A DNA stretch of 64,000 bases from Dyadobacter sp. CY261 (GCF_021440085.1 NZ_JAKCPW010000016.1:53332-117331); one strand, 5' to 3'. Positions 33,661 to 43,552 are shown, numbered from the stretch's first letter. Numbers and translations: made by a program. Notes: generated by a model from the sequence alone, not told the origin.

Positions 33661-36153
33661 CTATTGCTGAGGTATTTTGAGTTTTTGTCCCACCATAACA
33701 CTATTTCCGGACATATTGTTTAATCTTTTGATGTCTTCGATATTGGTTCGGTAATTTTGGGCAATGCGGAATAGTGTTTCACCGGGTGCCACAGTATGCG
33801 TTTGCACGCCTGACGGTTGGCTTTCGGATGTGGTTTCGCTCCCCTCTGCTCTTCTGACACGTAGCTTCTGGCCTGATTTCAGGCGATCAGAATCGGTCAG
33901 ATTATTCAGTTCAAGCAATTCTTTGATGCTGATACTGTACGCTTTGGAAATGCTGTAATAGGTTTGTCCGCTTTGGACCGTATGAAACTCACTGCCCGGC
34001 GTGGCGGCGAGCCGTGTTTCTTCTTTGATCTCTTCCGGCGTTTTGAATGTCGAAGCCGGTGCCGGGCGATTGACTGCAACTTTGGTAGGCGCTGGGGCTG
34101 TTTCTTCCGAACGGGCAGTTTCCTCGCCGGATTTTGAAACAAGCAGTTTCTGACCCGAAACCAGGCGGCTTTGTGCCGAGCGGTTATTAATGGTCAGTAA
34201 TTCGCGCAATGACAAGTTGTACTTATTGGCAATGCTGAAATAAGTCTCACCGGATTGCACTGTATGATAGCTGGCGGCAGCAGAAGTTGCAACGACTTTC
34301 TTCTCTTCGGCACTGCTCCAACTTGATGGATCGGTTTCTTTTTTTTCAGTTGCATCCGTTTGCACCGTACGCCCCTCACGTTCGGCACGCTGCCGGGCAT
34401 ATACCGACCCTGACGCTGCGGTGGATCGTGTGTCATTTGGCGTTATTACCTTGCTTGGCGTGTTGGATTTGGGTGCAAGTTTCTCCTCATCGCCCGGTTT
34501 AAATGCACTATTGGTATCATCTTGCGTGATGATTACGACCCGATCATTGGAATTGTTTGTAACAGGTGCCGACGGTTTGTAAAGGCCAGCGGCATCGGCG
34601 GTAGATTTCGCAGTGTTCGTTGCCGATGACGGTGTTATTGCCGGCTCAGTTTCCTTAGCTACATTACCATCGCTTTTTTCAACCAGTACCGGCGTATATT
34701 TTTTACGGCCAGATGAGTTGCTAGGAATGTTGTTGGTGGCCGCGGGGCTGGTCGTTGCCGAAGCCGGTGCTTTTTCAGGTATAACCGCAATAACTGAATC
34801 TTTCTTTGCCGGAGCGGTCGGTTGCGGCGGCGCAATGATCTCGATCGGCTGTTTACGAGGCCGCTTTTTGGTCAGGAAAAGTACCTGGCCTGTTTGGATC
34901 GGATAATTACGGCTGGTAGTTCTGTTGAATTTCAAAAGATTGACCAATCGGAGGCCATATTGCTGTGACACGCTCAACCAGGTATCTCCCGGGCGGGCTG
35001 TATGGAAGGGTGTCGCGGCTTTTTTGTTTTTGCGGGCCAGATAATACACTTGTCCCGGAACAAGCTGCATATCTGCAAGCAGGTCATTGTAGCGCATGAA
35101 ACGAGGTGTACGCATACCAGCGGCTTTCGCCAGTGTTTTCGGCTGGTCGCCTGTGCGGGCTTCGATACCTGGCAGGCCGTTGATTTCGTAAAGTGTGGGT
35201 GAGTTGGGCTCGCTAAGCTGTTCCGCCGATTTTTTCAGGACTGGGAAGCCGGTATCTTCGTACACGGAAGCCACGGCAGTCTGACGCGGGGGCAATGAAA
35301 GCTTTTCCCTTACCGAAGCGACCTGGTCTACCGGCACCGGCAATGTGACGAGGTATTCGCGGTCGTTTGGTATTTTATCGTCGTTAAGCCATCTGTTATG
35401 GTTTTTCAACTCCGTTGCCGGAACTCCCAGCGACCTGGCGATGTCATCCAGCGATTGACCTTTACCATAATCAGACTCCATCAAAACATAGGCATTGGGC
35501 GATTTATATCGTTCGATACCAGATTCCAATGCGATTTTATGGGCAAAAAAGCGAAGCATGTAGCGGTCAGTTTTGCTTGTCAATGTCACTTCGCGTGCAT
35601 ATGCCCAACTTGCAGGAACAACTTTTTTTACACCGCCCGCACCCTGATAGTAGGAATACAATGTAGTTACCCAGTTATTGAACTGCTGGTTATTCTTTTT
35701 CAGATACCAGGCAGCCGCATGTGTTGAGGAACTGATATTTTTTCTTTCGTCCACGTCATTATCCACACGCAAATTTAATTCGCGCGCTGTTTCCGGTTTG
35801 AACTGCCAGTAACCTACCGCATTGGAACTAGAAACAACATCCGGACGGAAGGAGCTTTCCTGAACTGCAAGGTATTTGAAGTCTATCGGTACCTCTTCAT
35901 CCATTAAAATCCCTTCCACAATCGGAAAATGGAGAACGGCGCGGTCCATTTTTTCTTCCCAGAACTTTTTATTGGACATCAGGCTTTTGACGTCTTCCTC
36001 GATAATATCCTGCGCGCTTCTGTCAAACTTGACGGTAATGCCGCCGAAGGACACGCTGGACGGAATTTCAGGTGCCTGCGCAAAAACGGAATTGCCGGTT
36101 AGCAGCAGGGCGATAACAAAAGAGATGATGTTGTTAAAGGAAGTTCTGGCCAT
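33661..36153 (-). CDS. LysM-containing membrane-bound lytic transglycosylase (MltD-like)
   Basis: Cleaves peptidoglycan glycan strands. 830 aa: signal peptide (to about 26), then an SLT lytic transglycosylase domain near 75-230 with the catalytic glutamate E99 in A-V-Q-E-S-S-F and the Y-W-Q-F segment. A LysM-like unit lies near 240-300, another near 390-450, then a long S/T/P/A-rich linker. Three further LysM domains end the protein, each with H-T-V-x-x-G-E/Q-T. The linker of about 170 residues is longer than in proteobacterial MltD and probably spans the wall. Confidence 0.92.
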   Translation of the reverse strand: MARTSFNNIISFVIALLLTGNSVFAQAPEIPSSVSFGGITVKFDRSAQDIIEEDVKSLMSNKKFWEEKMDRAVLHFPIVEGILMDEEVPIDFKYLAVQESSFRPDVVSSSNAVGYWQFKPETARELNLRVDNDVDERKNISSSTHAAAWYLKKNNQQFNNWVTTLYSYYQGAGGVKKVVPASWAYAREVTLTSKTDRYMLRFFAHKIALESGIERYKSPNAYVLMESDYGKGQSLDDIARSLGVPATELKNHNRWLNDDKIPNDREYLVTLPVPVDQVASVREKLSLPPRQTAVASVYEDTGFPVLKKSAEQLSEPNSPTLYEINGLPGIEARTGDQPKTLAKAAGMRTPRFMRYNDLLADMQLVPGQVYYLARKNKKAATPFHTARPGDTWLSVSQQYGLRLVNLLKFNRTTSRNYPIQTGQVLFLTKKRPRKQPIEIIAPPQPTAPAKKDSVIAVIPEKAPASATTSPAATNNIPSNSSGRKKYTPVLVEKSDGNVAKETEPAITPSSATNTAKSTADAAGLYKPSAPVTNNSNDRVVIITQDDTNSAFKPGDEEKLAPKSNTPSKVITPNDTRSTAASGSVYARQRAEREGRTVQTDATEKKETDPSSWSSAEEKKVVATSAAASYHTVQSGETYFSIANKYNLSLRELLTINNRSAQSRLVSGQKLLVSKSGEETARSEETAPAPTKVAVNRPAPASTFKTPEEIKEETRLAATPGSEFHTVQSGQTYYSISKAYSISIKELLELNNLTDSDRLKSGQKLRVRRAEGSETTSESQPSGVQTHTVAPGETLFRIAQNYRTNIEDIKRLNNMSGNSVMVGQKLKIPQQ

Positions 36154-36185
36154 ATAAAAATAAATGCTCGCCTGACTATTGAGTA

Positions 36186-36827
36186 CTATAATTTCTGAAG
36201 AATCATCAACCCATCGCGGATTGGGAGTAAGATATTGGAAACCCGTGGATCTTCATGAACCATCCGGTTGAAATCCAATAATGCCTGCGTGTCTTTGTCT
36301 GTCTTATTAAGTTGCTGGACGACTTTGCCACTCCACAGCACATTGTCGGCGATCAGAAAACCGCCTGGGCGCACTTTGTCAAGACAGAGGTTAAAATAAG
36401 AAGAATAATTGATTTTATCCGCATCGATGAACACGATGTCAAAGGTGTCCATCAGCGTTGGAATGATGTCCAATGCATTGCCAATGCGGTAATCGATCTG
36501 GTCTTTGAAAGTTGTCTGATCGAAAAAGCGTTGCGTGAAACTTTCGAGCTCTTCGTTTACATCAATGGTGATGAGCTTGCCGGTGGGCGTAAGGCCTTCA
36601 CAAAGGCAAATGCCTGAATAGCCGGTGTAAGTGCCGATTTCCAGGATACGGTCCGGCCGGATCATCCTGGAAATCATGGAAAGAAACCTGCCCTGCACGT
36701 GTCCGGAGAGCATACGGGGATTGAGAATGTTGGCGTGGGTATCCCTGTTGAGGGATTTCAGCAATGCATTCTCTTCGTCCGTATGGGCCGCGGAATATTC
36801 TTCAATTTCCTCTACCAAAAACTTCAT
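36186..36827 (-). CDS. Class I SAM-dependent O-methyltransferase
   Basis: 213 aa of the caffeoyl-CoA/catechol O-methyltransferase family. The SAM-binding motif I-L-E-I-G-T-Y-T-G-Y-S lies near residue 60. The metal-binding D-I-V-F-I-D-A-D-K and a later D-N-V-L-W-S-G are also present. Substrates are usually catechols or other small phenolics. No biosynthetic neighbour points to one. It lies between the transglycosylase and rfbA on the same strand. Confidence 0.9.
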   Translation of the reverse strand: MKFLVEEIEEYSAAHTDEENALLKSLNRDTHANILNPRMLSGHVQGRFLSMISRMIRPDRILEIGTYTGYSGICLCEGLTPTGKLITIDVNEELESFTQRFFDQTTFKDQIDYRIGNALDIIPTLMDTFDIVFIDADKINYSSYFNLCLDKVRPGGFLIADNVLWSGKVVQQLNKTDKDTQALLDFNRMVHEDPRVSNILLPIRDGLMILQKL

Positions 36828-36865
36828 TCGAATATAATATGTGCTATTCCCGAAGCCAATGCCGC

Positions 36866-37732
36866 TCAGGCATTGGCTACAATGCGTTCCAGATAAGTGC
36901 CGTAACCGCTTTTTACCAGAGGCCGGGCGATTTCACGCAATTGTTCTGCATTAATAAAGCCCATACGGTATGCGATCTCCTCAATGCAGCCCACTTTTAA
37001 GCCTTGCCGTTCTTCGATAACCTGAACGAACTGACCGGCTTGCATGAGCGACTGAAAAGTACCGGTATCGAGCCAGGCGGTACCCCGGTTAAGGACGCCC
37101 ACTTTGAGCTTTCCTCTTTCGAGGTAAACCCGGTTTACGTCAGTGATTTCAAGTTCTCCCCGTGGCGAGGGAGGGATTGTTTTGGCGATTTCCACAACAT
37201 CGTTGTCGTAGAAGTATAAACCAGGCACAGCATAATTGGATTTAGGCTCAACCGGTTTTTCTTCGATGGAAATCACATTATTGGATTTATCAAATTCTAC
37301 AACGCCGTAACGCTCGGGATCGTGTACCTGATACGCGAAGATCACGCCGCCTTCGGGGTCATTATTGGATTGGAGCAAGGTGGATAGGCCCGATCCGTAG
37401 AATATATTGTCGCCGAGGATCAATGCTACTTTGTCGTCACCGATGAATTCCTCGCCTATAATGAATGCTTGGGCAAGACCATCCGGGCTCGGTTGCACCG
37501 CATAGCTGAACTCGCAGCCGAGGCGGCTTCCGTCGCCAAGCAACTTTTCGAAATGCGGCAGGTCGTGGGGTGTAGAAATAATCAGGATCTCACGGATACC
37601 CGCCAGCATTAATATCGAGAGCGGGTAATATATCATCGGTTTGTCATAAACAGGCATGAGCTGCTTGCTGACTGCCAATGTAAGCGGATGTAATCTCGTA
37701 CCGGAACCACCGGCCAGAATAATGCCTTTCAT
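36866..37732 (-). CDS. rfbA: Glucose-1-phosphate thymidylyltransferase
   Basis: Makes dTDP-glucose from dTTP and glucose-1-phosphate, the first step to dTDP-sugars. 288 aa with the nucleotide-binding G-G-S-G-T-R-L-H-P-L-T, Y-D-K-P-M-I-Y-Y-P-L, G-D-N-I-F-Y-G and the catalytic E-I-T-D-V-N segment. Gene order galE-rfbB-rfbA on the minus strand; rfbC and rfbD are not in this window. Confidence 0.96.
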   Translation of the reverse strand: MKGIILAGGSGTRLHPLTLAVSKQLMPVYDKPMIYYPLSILMLAGIREILIISTPHDLPHFEKLLGDGSRLGCEFSYAVQPSPDGLAQAFIIGEEFIGDDKVALILGDNIFYGSGLSTLLQSNNDPEGGVIFAYQVHDPERYGVVEFDKSNNVISIEEKPVEPKSNYAVPGLYFYDNDVVEIAKTIPPSPRGELEITDVNRVYLERGKLKVGVLNRGTAWLDTGTFQSLMQAGQFVQVIEERQGLKVGCIEEIAYRMGFINAEQLREIARPLVKSGYGTYLERIVANA

Positions 37733-37767
37733 AAATGGAGTTTCAATTAATTTAAAAAATGATCAGG

Positions 37768-38823
37768 CTAACGATCCTGATACATTTCATCATAATATTT
37801 CTGATAATTGCCGGAGGTTACGTTGTTCAGCCAGTCCTGGTTAGCCAGGTACCAGTCAACCGTTCTTTCCAGGCCTTCGGCGAACTGTAATGAGGGTTTC
37901 CAGCCCAATTCTTCCGACAATTTGGTAGCATCAATCGCGTAACGCAGATCGTGTCCGGCGCGGTCGGTCACGTAGGTGATCAGTTGCGCATTTTCGCCTT
38001 CGCTGCGGCCAAGTTTACGATCCATAATGCTGCAGAGTAAATGCACGAGGTCGATATTCTTCCACTCGTTATGACCGCCAATGTTATAGGTATCGCCATT
38101 GATACCATTGTGGAAAATCACGTCAATCGCGATCGCGTGGTCTTCCACGAACAACCAGTCACGAATATTTTCGCCTTTTCCGTACACGGGAAGTGGTTTT
38201 TTCTGGATGATGTTGTGGATCATCAGGGGAATCAGCTTCTCCGGGAAGTGGTTTGGGCCGTAGTTATTCGAACAGTTCGAAATCACGACGGGTAATTTAT
38301 AGGTATTGTGGTAGGCCCTTACAAAGTGATCGGATGACGCTTTCGAAGCCGAATACGGTGAACGCGGGTCATAACTGGTCGTTTCCAGAAAGAATGTGCC
38401 AGGATCGTGCAGTTCACCATACACTTCGTCGGTCGAAACATGGTAGAAGCGACGGTCGCTGAAATCGTCTTTCCATGCTTTCTTTGCAGCATTCAAAAGG
38501 TTTACTGTTCCAACGACATTCGTCATTACAAACGACATCGGATCAGAAATCGAACGATCCACGTGGCTTTCCGCCGCGAGATGGACAATGCCGTGGAAAT
38601 CATTTTCGCCAATCAGCTTGTCTATGAAAGCAGCGTCTACGATATCCCCTTTTACAAATGTGTAGTTCGGTGCGTTCTCGACGTCGCGCAGGTTTTCTAG
38701 GTTACCTGCGTATGTAAGCGCGTCGAGATTATAAATATGATATTCCGGGTGAAAGTTGACAAACCGGCGCACAACATGTGAGCCTATGAAACCCGCTCCG
38801 CCCGTAATCAGGATTTTTTTCAT
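37768..38823 (-). CDS. rfbB: dTDP-glucose 4,6-dehydratase
   Basis: Converts dTDP-glucose to dTDP-4-keto-6-deoxyglucose. 351 aa of the extended SDR family: NAD motif T-G-G-A-G-F-I-G-S-H, the S-T-D-E-V-Y-G catalytic loop and Y-S-A-S-K, followed by N-C-S-N-N-Y-G-P-N. The start overlaps the stop of galE by four bases (ATGA), so the two are translationally coupled. Leads to rhamnose or other deoxysugars on surface polymers. Confidence 0.96.
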   Translation of the reverse strand: MKKILITGGAGFIGSHVVRRFVNFHPEYHIYNLDALTYAGNLENLRDVENAPNYTFVKGDIVDAAFIDKLIGENDFHGIVHLAAESHVDRSISDPMSFVMTNVVGTVNLLNAAKKAWKDDFSDRRFYHVSTDEVYGELHDPGTFFLETTSYDPRSPYSASKASSDHFVRAYHNTYKLPVVISNCSNNYGPNHFPEKLIPLMIHNIIQKKPLPVYGKGENIRDWLFVEDHAIAIDVIFHNGINGDTYNIGGHNEWKNIDLVHLLCSIMDRKLGRSEGENAQLITYVTDRAGHDLRYAIDATKLSEELGWKPSLQFAEGLERTVDWYLANQDWLNNVTSGNYQKYYDEMYQDR

Positions 38824-39839
38824 TTTTCAGCTGTTAATTTTAGTTGCCAGTTCCATGCATCGCGTAGCGCTTCTGCCATGGTTTTCTCGGCACGCCATTT
38901 CATCACATTATTTACTTTATCGGACTGTGCATAAATCTGCTCAACGTCCCCTTCACGGCGCGGACCGATCGAATAGTTCAGTTTCACGCCGTTCACTTCC
39001 TCAAAAGTATTAATCAATTGCAGAACGGTATAACCTTCGCCCGTTCCTACATTAAATACATCATAATAGTTAGTATCCGTTTGCGATTCGAGGAGGTCGA
39101 GCGCTTTTACATGGGCTTTCGCGAGGTCCACCACATGGATAAAGTCGCGAATACAAGTGCCGTCGGGCGTGTTGTAATCGTTGCCGAAAACGGTAAGAGA
39201 CTTACGGAGGCCCGCCGCCGTTTGCGTAATGAAAGGTACCAGGTTGCTGGGCACACCATTAGGTAATTCCCCGATGAGCGATGTTTCGTGCGCGCCGATC
39301 GGGTTGAAATAGCGGAGTGAGATCGCCTTCAAGTCAGGGCCTGAATGTACGTGGTCGCGGATAATGTCCTCGGCGATCGCCTTTGTATTACCATAAGGTG
39401 AATTGGCGGGAAGGCGCGGCGTGCTCTCGGTCACAGGCAGCTTTTCGGGCTGGCCATATACCGTACAGGATGAGGAAAATACAAATTTATCGACATTGAA
39501 TTCCTTCGCGGCACGAAGCAGTACCAGAAGGGAGATCAGATTGTTTTCGTAATAATTTAGTGGCTTCTCAACCGACTCACCGACAGCCTTATACGCTGCG
39601 AAGTGGATCACGCCATCGAACTTTTCCTTTTCGAATAAAGCCCTCACTTTGTCGGCGTCATTGCAATCGATTTCGTAGAATGGAAATTCTTTGCCGGCAA
39701 TTTTTTTGATTCCTTCTAAAACGTTGAGATTGGAGTTGTACAGGTTATCGATAATGACTGGTTCGAAGCCTGCATTGTGTAACTCTACAACGGTATGGGA
39801 ACCGATAAAGCCGGCCCCTCCGGTAACGAGAATTTTCAT
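38820..39839 (-). CDS. galE: UDP-glucose 4-epimerase
   Basis: Interconverts UDP-glucose and UDP-galactose. 339 aa, extended SDR: T-G-G-A-G-F-I-G-S-H-T near the start, S-S-S-C-T-V-Y-G, and Y-G-N-T-K with the catalytic tyrosine and lysine, then R-Y-F-N-P-I-G-A-H. First gene of galE-rfbB-rfbA, with a -7 box TACTTTTG about 69 bases upstream. Confidence 0.95.
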   Translation of the reverse strand: MKILVTGGAGFIGSHTVVELHNAGFEPVIIDNLYNSNLNVLEGIKKIAGKEFPFYEIDCNDADKVRALFEKEKFDGVIHFAAYKAVGESVEKPLNYYENNLISLLVLLRAAKEFNVDKFVFSSSCTVYGQPEKLPVTESTPRLPANSPYGNTKAIAEDIIRDHVHSGPDLKAISLRYFNPIGAHETSLIGELPNGVPSNLVPFITQTAAGLRKSLTVFGNDYNTPDGTCIRDFIHVVDLAKAHVKALDLLESQTDTNYYDVFNVGTGEGYTVLQLINTFEEVNGVKLNYSIGPRREGDVEQIYAQSDKVNNVMKWRAEKTMAEALRDAWNWQLKLTAEK

Positions 39840-39907
39840 GCGTTATATGCGTTTTTTTATAAAAATATGGTGGTATAGATGGTATTGAAGCGGCAAATTT
39901 TTCCGGG

Positions 39908-39915
39908 CAAAAGTA
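39908..39915 (-). promoter_or_regulatory. -7 box (TACTTTTG) before galE-rfbB-rfbA
   Basis: An exact TAnnTTTG match on the minus strand; the leader to the galE ATG would be about 62 bases. No TTG is found at the expected -33 distance. Confidence 0.4.
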
Positions 39916-39977
39916 GAAAATTTGACGTCCATAAAAAAAAAATGTTTTTATTTATCCGTTGGTTGTAAAACGCAGAT

Positions 39978-40835
39978 TTGAGGAAAATGAACCAGAAAGA
40001 AATCAAGGCACTGATATCCTTGCTTGATGATGAAGATCGTGAAGTAAGTCAGCATGTTGAAGGGAAGATATTGTCGTTGGGAGGAACCGTGATACCTTTT
40101 CTGGAGACTGAGTGGGAGGAAAGTTTCAACCCCATCGTGCAGCGTAAAATCGAGGAACTGATCCACGAGTTGCAGCTGAGTATAATGATCGAACGGTTAC
40201 AAGCGTGGAAAAACGGAGGCGGGCTCGACCTGCTCGAAGGCATGTGGATCATCGCTACCTACCACTACCCCGATCTTTCGATGGAAAAGCTTAAAACGAC
40301 CATCGAGCAGCTTTACTATGACATCTGGATACAATTCCAGGAGGAAATGAATGCAGTGGACCAGGTGAAGCGGATAAACAGCATCTTTTTTGGGGTGATG
40401 AACTTTGCGGCCAATACCAAAAACTTCCACTCGCCTACGAACTCGATGATCAATTCTGTGCTCGAAAGCCGGCGTGGGAATCCCATTACCTTATGTGTGA
40501 TCTATCTTTTGATCGCGCGTAAGCTGGGAATGCCCGTATATGGCGTTAACCTGCCAAATCTTTTTGTATTGACCTACAAAAGCGATAAGACGCAATTCTA
40601 CATTAATGTATTTAACCGCGGGATCATTTTTTCCAAAACGGATATCGATCATTACATCGCGCAGTTGAATATCAAATCCAAAGATATTTTCTATCAGCCT
40701 TGCACCAATCTTGAAATTGTGCAGCGCGTATTGCGTAACCTGATTCTTTCCTACGAAAAAACCAGCGAACAGGACAAGATCAGGGAAATCGAGAAAATAC
40801 TGAAATCGACGCTCGACGATGCGCCGGAAAGTTGA
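39978..40835 (+). CDS. SirB1-like transglutaminase-fold protein
   Basis: 285 aa. The middle region matches the SirB1 N-terminal/transglutaminase-like family: L-E-S-R-R-G-N-P-I-T-L-C-V-I-Y, then R-K-L-G-M-P-V-Y-G-V-N-L-P. The cysteine of T-L-C could be the transglutaminase-like nucleophile, while the expected histidine after P-N is replaced by a hydrophobic segment (L-P-N-L-F-V). The N-terminal part is helical, with a HEAT-like start. A cytoplasmic protein of unknown role; peptidase or transglutaminase activity is unproven. Confidence 0.8.
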   Translation: MRKMNQKEIKALISLLDDEDREVSQHVEGKILSLGGTVIPFLETEWEESFNPIVQRKIEELIHELQLSIMIERLQAWKNGGGLDLLEGMWIIATYHYPDLSMEKLKTTIEQLYYDIWIQFQEEMNAVDQVKRINSIFFGVMNFAANTKNFHSPTNSMINSVLESRRGNPITLCVIYLLIARKLGMPVYGVNLPNLFVLTYKSDKTQFYINVFNRGIIFSKTDIDHYIAQLNIKSKDIFYQPCTNLEIVQRVLRNLILSYEKTSEQDKIREIEKILKSTLDDAPES

Positions 40836-40837
40836 TG

Positions 40838-41467
40838 TCAGAGTGCGATAGCCAGGCAATGGCCGTCGAACCAGCGAACGTGAATATTGGAGGGTACAAT
40901 AAGATCTTCGTCCGTAAGCTGCCCTCTGAGGATAATGTCGGGATTTGCGAAGGGACTGATAAAGATGGAGTCCCTGAAACTAATCTTTTTCTTTCCGTAA
41001 AGTTTATATAAAGCTTCTTTCGCGCACCAGTACATGCAAAGGCGGTCTATTTCGTCCTTCGCGTGATCGAACTCGGGTACGGAAAGGAATTTTTTGGAAG
41101 TGCGCTGCAATTTCGCGTCTGTTTTTTCCATGTCGATGCCAACTGCCGCTGTCGGATTAATGACCACAGCCACGAATTCGGCAGTATGGGTGATGGAAAT
41201 GTGCGAATCGTTGTCGATCAGGAATGCCTTTCCGTGCTCGTCCTTGTGAATGCCTACGTAATTGATGCCAAACTGCTCGGCAAGCGTTTTGATCAGCATC
41301 CGGCTGGCGAGCCATTCGCGTTTTTTTTGCGGATGGGATATCTTGTCGAGCTCCTGCTGGTTGAAGCCATTACCCAGAGCGCTTTGGAGCTCTTCTTCGG
41401 TTTCCGTCAGTTTCCACAGCAGCAAGGTGCTGGTGTCTTCAATCTTTTCGGAATGAACGAGGGGCAT
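40838..41467 (-). CDS. 4'-Phosphopantetheinyl transferase (Sfp type)
   Basis: Moves 4'-phosphopantetheine from CoA to a serine of carrier proteins. 209 aa with the three usual motifs: S-I-T-H-T near 93, V-G-I-D-M-E near 114 (metal-binding D and E) and W-C-A-K-E-A-L-Y-K near 147. Sfp-type enzymes often serve polyketide or fatty acid synthases; none is in this window. The -7 box of this gene lies at the start of the divergent WD40 gene. Confidence 0.9.
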   Translation of the reverse strand: MPLVHSEKIEDTSTLLLWKLTETEEELQSALGNGFNQQELDKISHPQKKREWLASRMLIKTLAEQFGINYVGIHKDEHGKAFLIDNDSHISITHTAEFVAVVINPTAAVGIDMEKTDAKLQRTSKKFLSVPEFDHAKDEIDRLCMYWCAKEALYKLYGKKKISFRDSIFISPFANPDIILRGQLTDEDLIVPSNIHVRWFDGHCLAIAL

Positions 41468-41485
41468 GGGGAAAGATGTTTGCTA

Positions 41486-41493
41486 CAAAACTA
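41486..41493 (-). promoter_or_regulatory. -7 box (TAGTTTTG) before the phosphopantetheinyl transferase gene
   Basis: An exact TAnnTTTG match on the minus strand; a TTG 16 bases further upstream (41512-41510) could be the -33 element. The element reaches into the first codons of the divergent WD40 gene, so the two start regions overlap. Confidence 0.45.
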
Positions 41494-41498
41494 AAGAG

Positions 41499-42398
41499 AT
41501 GAATATTCGCAAAGTAGATACTTTTTCCGGTCATAGGGACAGTGTTTATACAATTATTTCTGATAAAACCGGGCATGGCTTTTATTCCGCAGGAGCGGAT
41601 GGCTTTGTAATCCAATGGGATCTGCAAAAGCCCGATTTGGGAAAGCTTGTGGCGCGTGCAGGGACGTCAGTCTATGCACTCGCATTACATGAAAGCAGCC
41701 AGTCAATGTGGATTGGACAGAATTTTGAAGGGATCCAGCTTTTAAATACACAGGACAACAAAATTGAGAAGACCTCCAAAATTACAAACTCGACCATTTT
41801 CGACATCCGTTTTGCTGCTGATAAGGCGCTCATCGCATTGGGAGACGGAGTGGTAGTGGTCATGGACATTCCTTCATTCGCTGTCCAGAGGCATATCAAG
41901 ATTGCAGGAAAAAGCATTCGCAGTATTGCGGTGAATATAGAAACCAACGAATTCGCAACAGGCGATAGCGATTGTAACATCCATATCTTCGACCTCGATG
42001 GCTTTAAATTAAAAAAAACCATTCAAGCGCATACAAACTCTGTCTTTTCCGTTAAGTATTCACCGGACGGCAAATACCTCTTTACCACTGGCCGGGACGC
42101 GCATTTGAAAATATGGGACGTCAATGATGCATACGGCATCGTCGTCGACATTCCCGCGCACATGTACGCGATCAATGACGTTACATTCAGTCCCGATCGC
42201 TCCCTCTTCGCCACATGCAGTATGGACAAATCCATAAAGGTGTGGGACATGTCGACATTTAAGCTTAAAAAAATCATAGACCGCGCACGTCACGCAGGGC
42301 ATGGAACGTCGGTCAATAAACTGCTTTGGACGGGCTTTGAGAATCAATTGATTTCTTGCAGTGACGACCGGATGATCTCGGTTTGGGAGGTCGCGTAG
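41499..42398 (+). CDS. WD40-repeat protein
   Basis: 299 aa, start at ATG 41499 (MNIRKVDTFSGHRDSVY). Seven WD40 blades fill the protein. The clearest repeats show G-H-R-D-S-V-Y, D-G-F-V-I-Q-W-D, A-H-T-N-S-V-F-S-V-K-Y-S-P-D-G-K-Y-L, D-A-H-L-K-I-W-D and D-K-S-I-K-V-W-D-M. A seven-bladed propeller acts as a scaffold for protein complexes. There is no signal peptide. The partner is unknown. Confidence 0.9.
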   Translation: MNIRKVDTFSGHRDSVYTIISDKTGHGFYSAGADGFVIQWDLQKPDLGKLVARAGTSVYALALHESSQSMWIGQNFEGIQLLNTQDNKIEKTSKITNSTIFDIRFAADKALIALGDGVVVVMDIPSFAVQRHIKIAGKSIRSIAVNIETNEFATGDSDCNIHIFDLDGFKLKKTIQAHTNSVFSVKYSPDGKYLFTTGRDAHLKIWDVNDAYGIVVDIPAHMYAINDVTFSPDRSLFATCSMDKSIKVWDMSTFKLKKIIDRARHAGHGTSVNKLLWTGFENQLISCSDDRMISVWEVA

Positions 42399-42505
42399 GT
42401 CAATACTTATAATATGGTAATGTTGGTAAATACTTTGAAAAATGAATCTTATATCTTTAACTTACACGACCGTTTTTAACTAGGTATCAAAGCATAGAAT
42501 GCATC

Positions 42506-43543
42506 ATGAAAATATCCGCTATAGAGATACGCAAGCACACTTTTGAAAAGATTTTCAGAGGTTATGACCCGGACGAAGTAGATGCTTTCCTGAACTCGTT
42601 GTCTCAGGAATGGGAGCGTTTTTCAAGCGAAAACAGCTTGCTGAAGATGCAGCTCGAATATGCGGAAAAGGAATTGGCGAAGTTGAAAGATATTGAATCA
42701 ACCTTATTCAGAACGTTAAAAGCAGCCGAAGATACCAGTAAGTTAATTGAGAAAGAAGCCCACGAAGATGCGGAAAAAAGGATAGAGGAGTCGCGCAATA
42801 CCGCCAATGACCTTGTGGCAGAAGCAGAGCAGCGGACGAACCAGATCATCAGGCAGACGGAAGAAAGACTATCGAAATTTAAAGAAGAATTTGCCAATGA
42901 AGTGAAGGTTCAGGAACGCGATTTCCGTGCCATCGAAAACTTCCGCGACAACCTGATCGTGCAGCTAAGTTCGTTGGCGAACAGTACATTGGAAACGGTT
43001 GAGCGATTCGAGCAGAAATACGACAAAGAGTCGGTCCTGAATAAAATGGAGGAGATCAAAAAGCATGTGGCTGAGATCGAAATTCCTAAGCGGCCGGTAT
43101 TCCAGCAGCCGGTCCCAATTGAAATAGAGGAAAGCTCCGCCGAATCCGAAGCAACCGTTGTTTTGCAGGACGATAAGCCGGAAGTGGTATTCGAAGTGGC
43201 AGAGTCCCAGCCTGAACCGGAAGCAGTTTTTGAGGTGGATCCGGAATTACCGGAATTGGCTGAGGAGAAAGAAGAGGAGGTGCCTGCGGCCGTTGCTACG
43301 TCGCCAGTCGCAGCATTGCCGGAGCCGGAACCTGTGGCCGAGCCTGAGCCTGTCCGCGAGGAGTCTATCCGTTACAATAAACCAAGAGAAACGTCCAAAA
43401 GTGCCGCCGAGGAGGCCGAGGAAGTACTCGCAGAAATGCATAAGGTGGCAGAAAAGGCCAGGGATTCTTCGGCGGGTATCAACCGCGCGAGAGAAAACAG
43501 CCAGCCCAAAAAGACAGGCGGCTCATTTTTTGATCAAATCTAA
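42506..43543 (+). CDS. DivIVA-domain protein
   Basis: 345 aa. The N-terminal 60 residues are the DivIVA membrane-binding domain: M-K-I-S-A-I-E-I-R-K-H-T-F, and G-Y-D-P-D-E-V-D-A-F-L at 19-29. A long coiled coil follows (about 30-180, rich in E, K, Q and R). The C-terminal third is acidic and proline-rich, with E-P repeats and a closing G-G-S-F-F-D-Q. DivIVA proteins recognise membrane curvature and place cell-wall or division enzymes. The gene is followed after nine bases, in the same frame, by folB. Confidence 0.85.
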   Translation: MKISAIEIRKHTFEKIFRGYDPDEVDAFLNSLSQEWERFSSENSLLKMQLEYAEKELAKLKDIESTLFRTLKAAEDTSKLIEKEAHEDAEKRIEESRNTANDLVAEAEQRTNQIIRQTEERLSKFKEEFANEVKVQERDFRAIENFRDNLIVQLSSLANSTLETVERFEQKYDKESVLNKMEEIKKHVAEIEIPKRPVFQQPVPIEIEESSAESEATVVLQDDKPEVVFEVAESQPEPEAVFEVDPELPELAEEKEEEVPAAVATSPVAALPEPEPVAEPEPVREESIRYNKPRETSKSAAEEAEEVLAEMHKVAEKARDSSAGINRARENSQPKKTGGSFFDQI

Positions 43544-43552
43544 GTTTCAATA

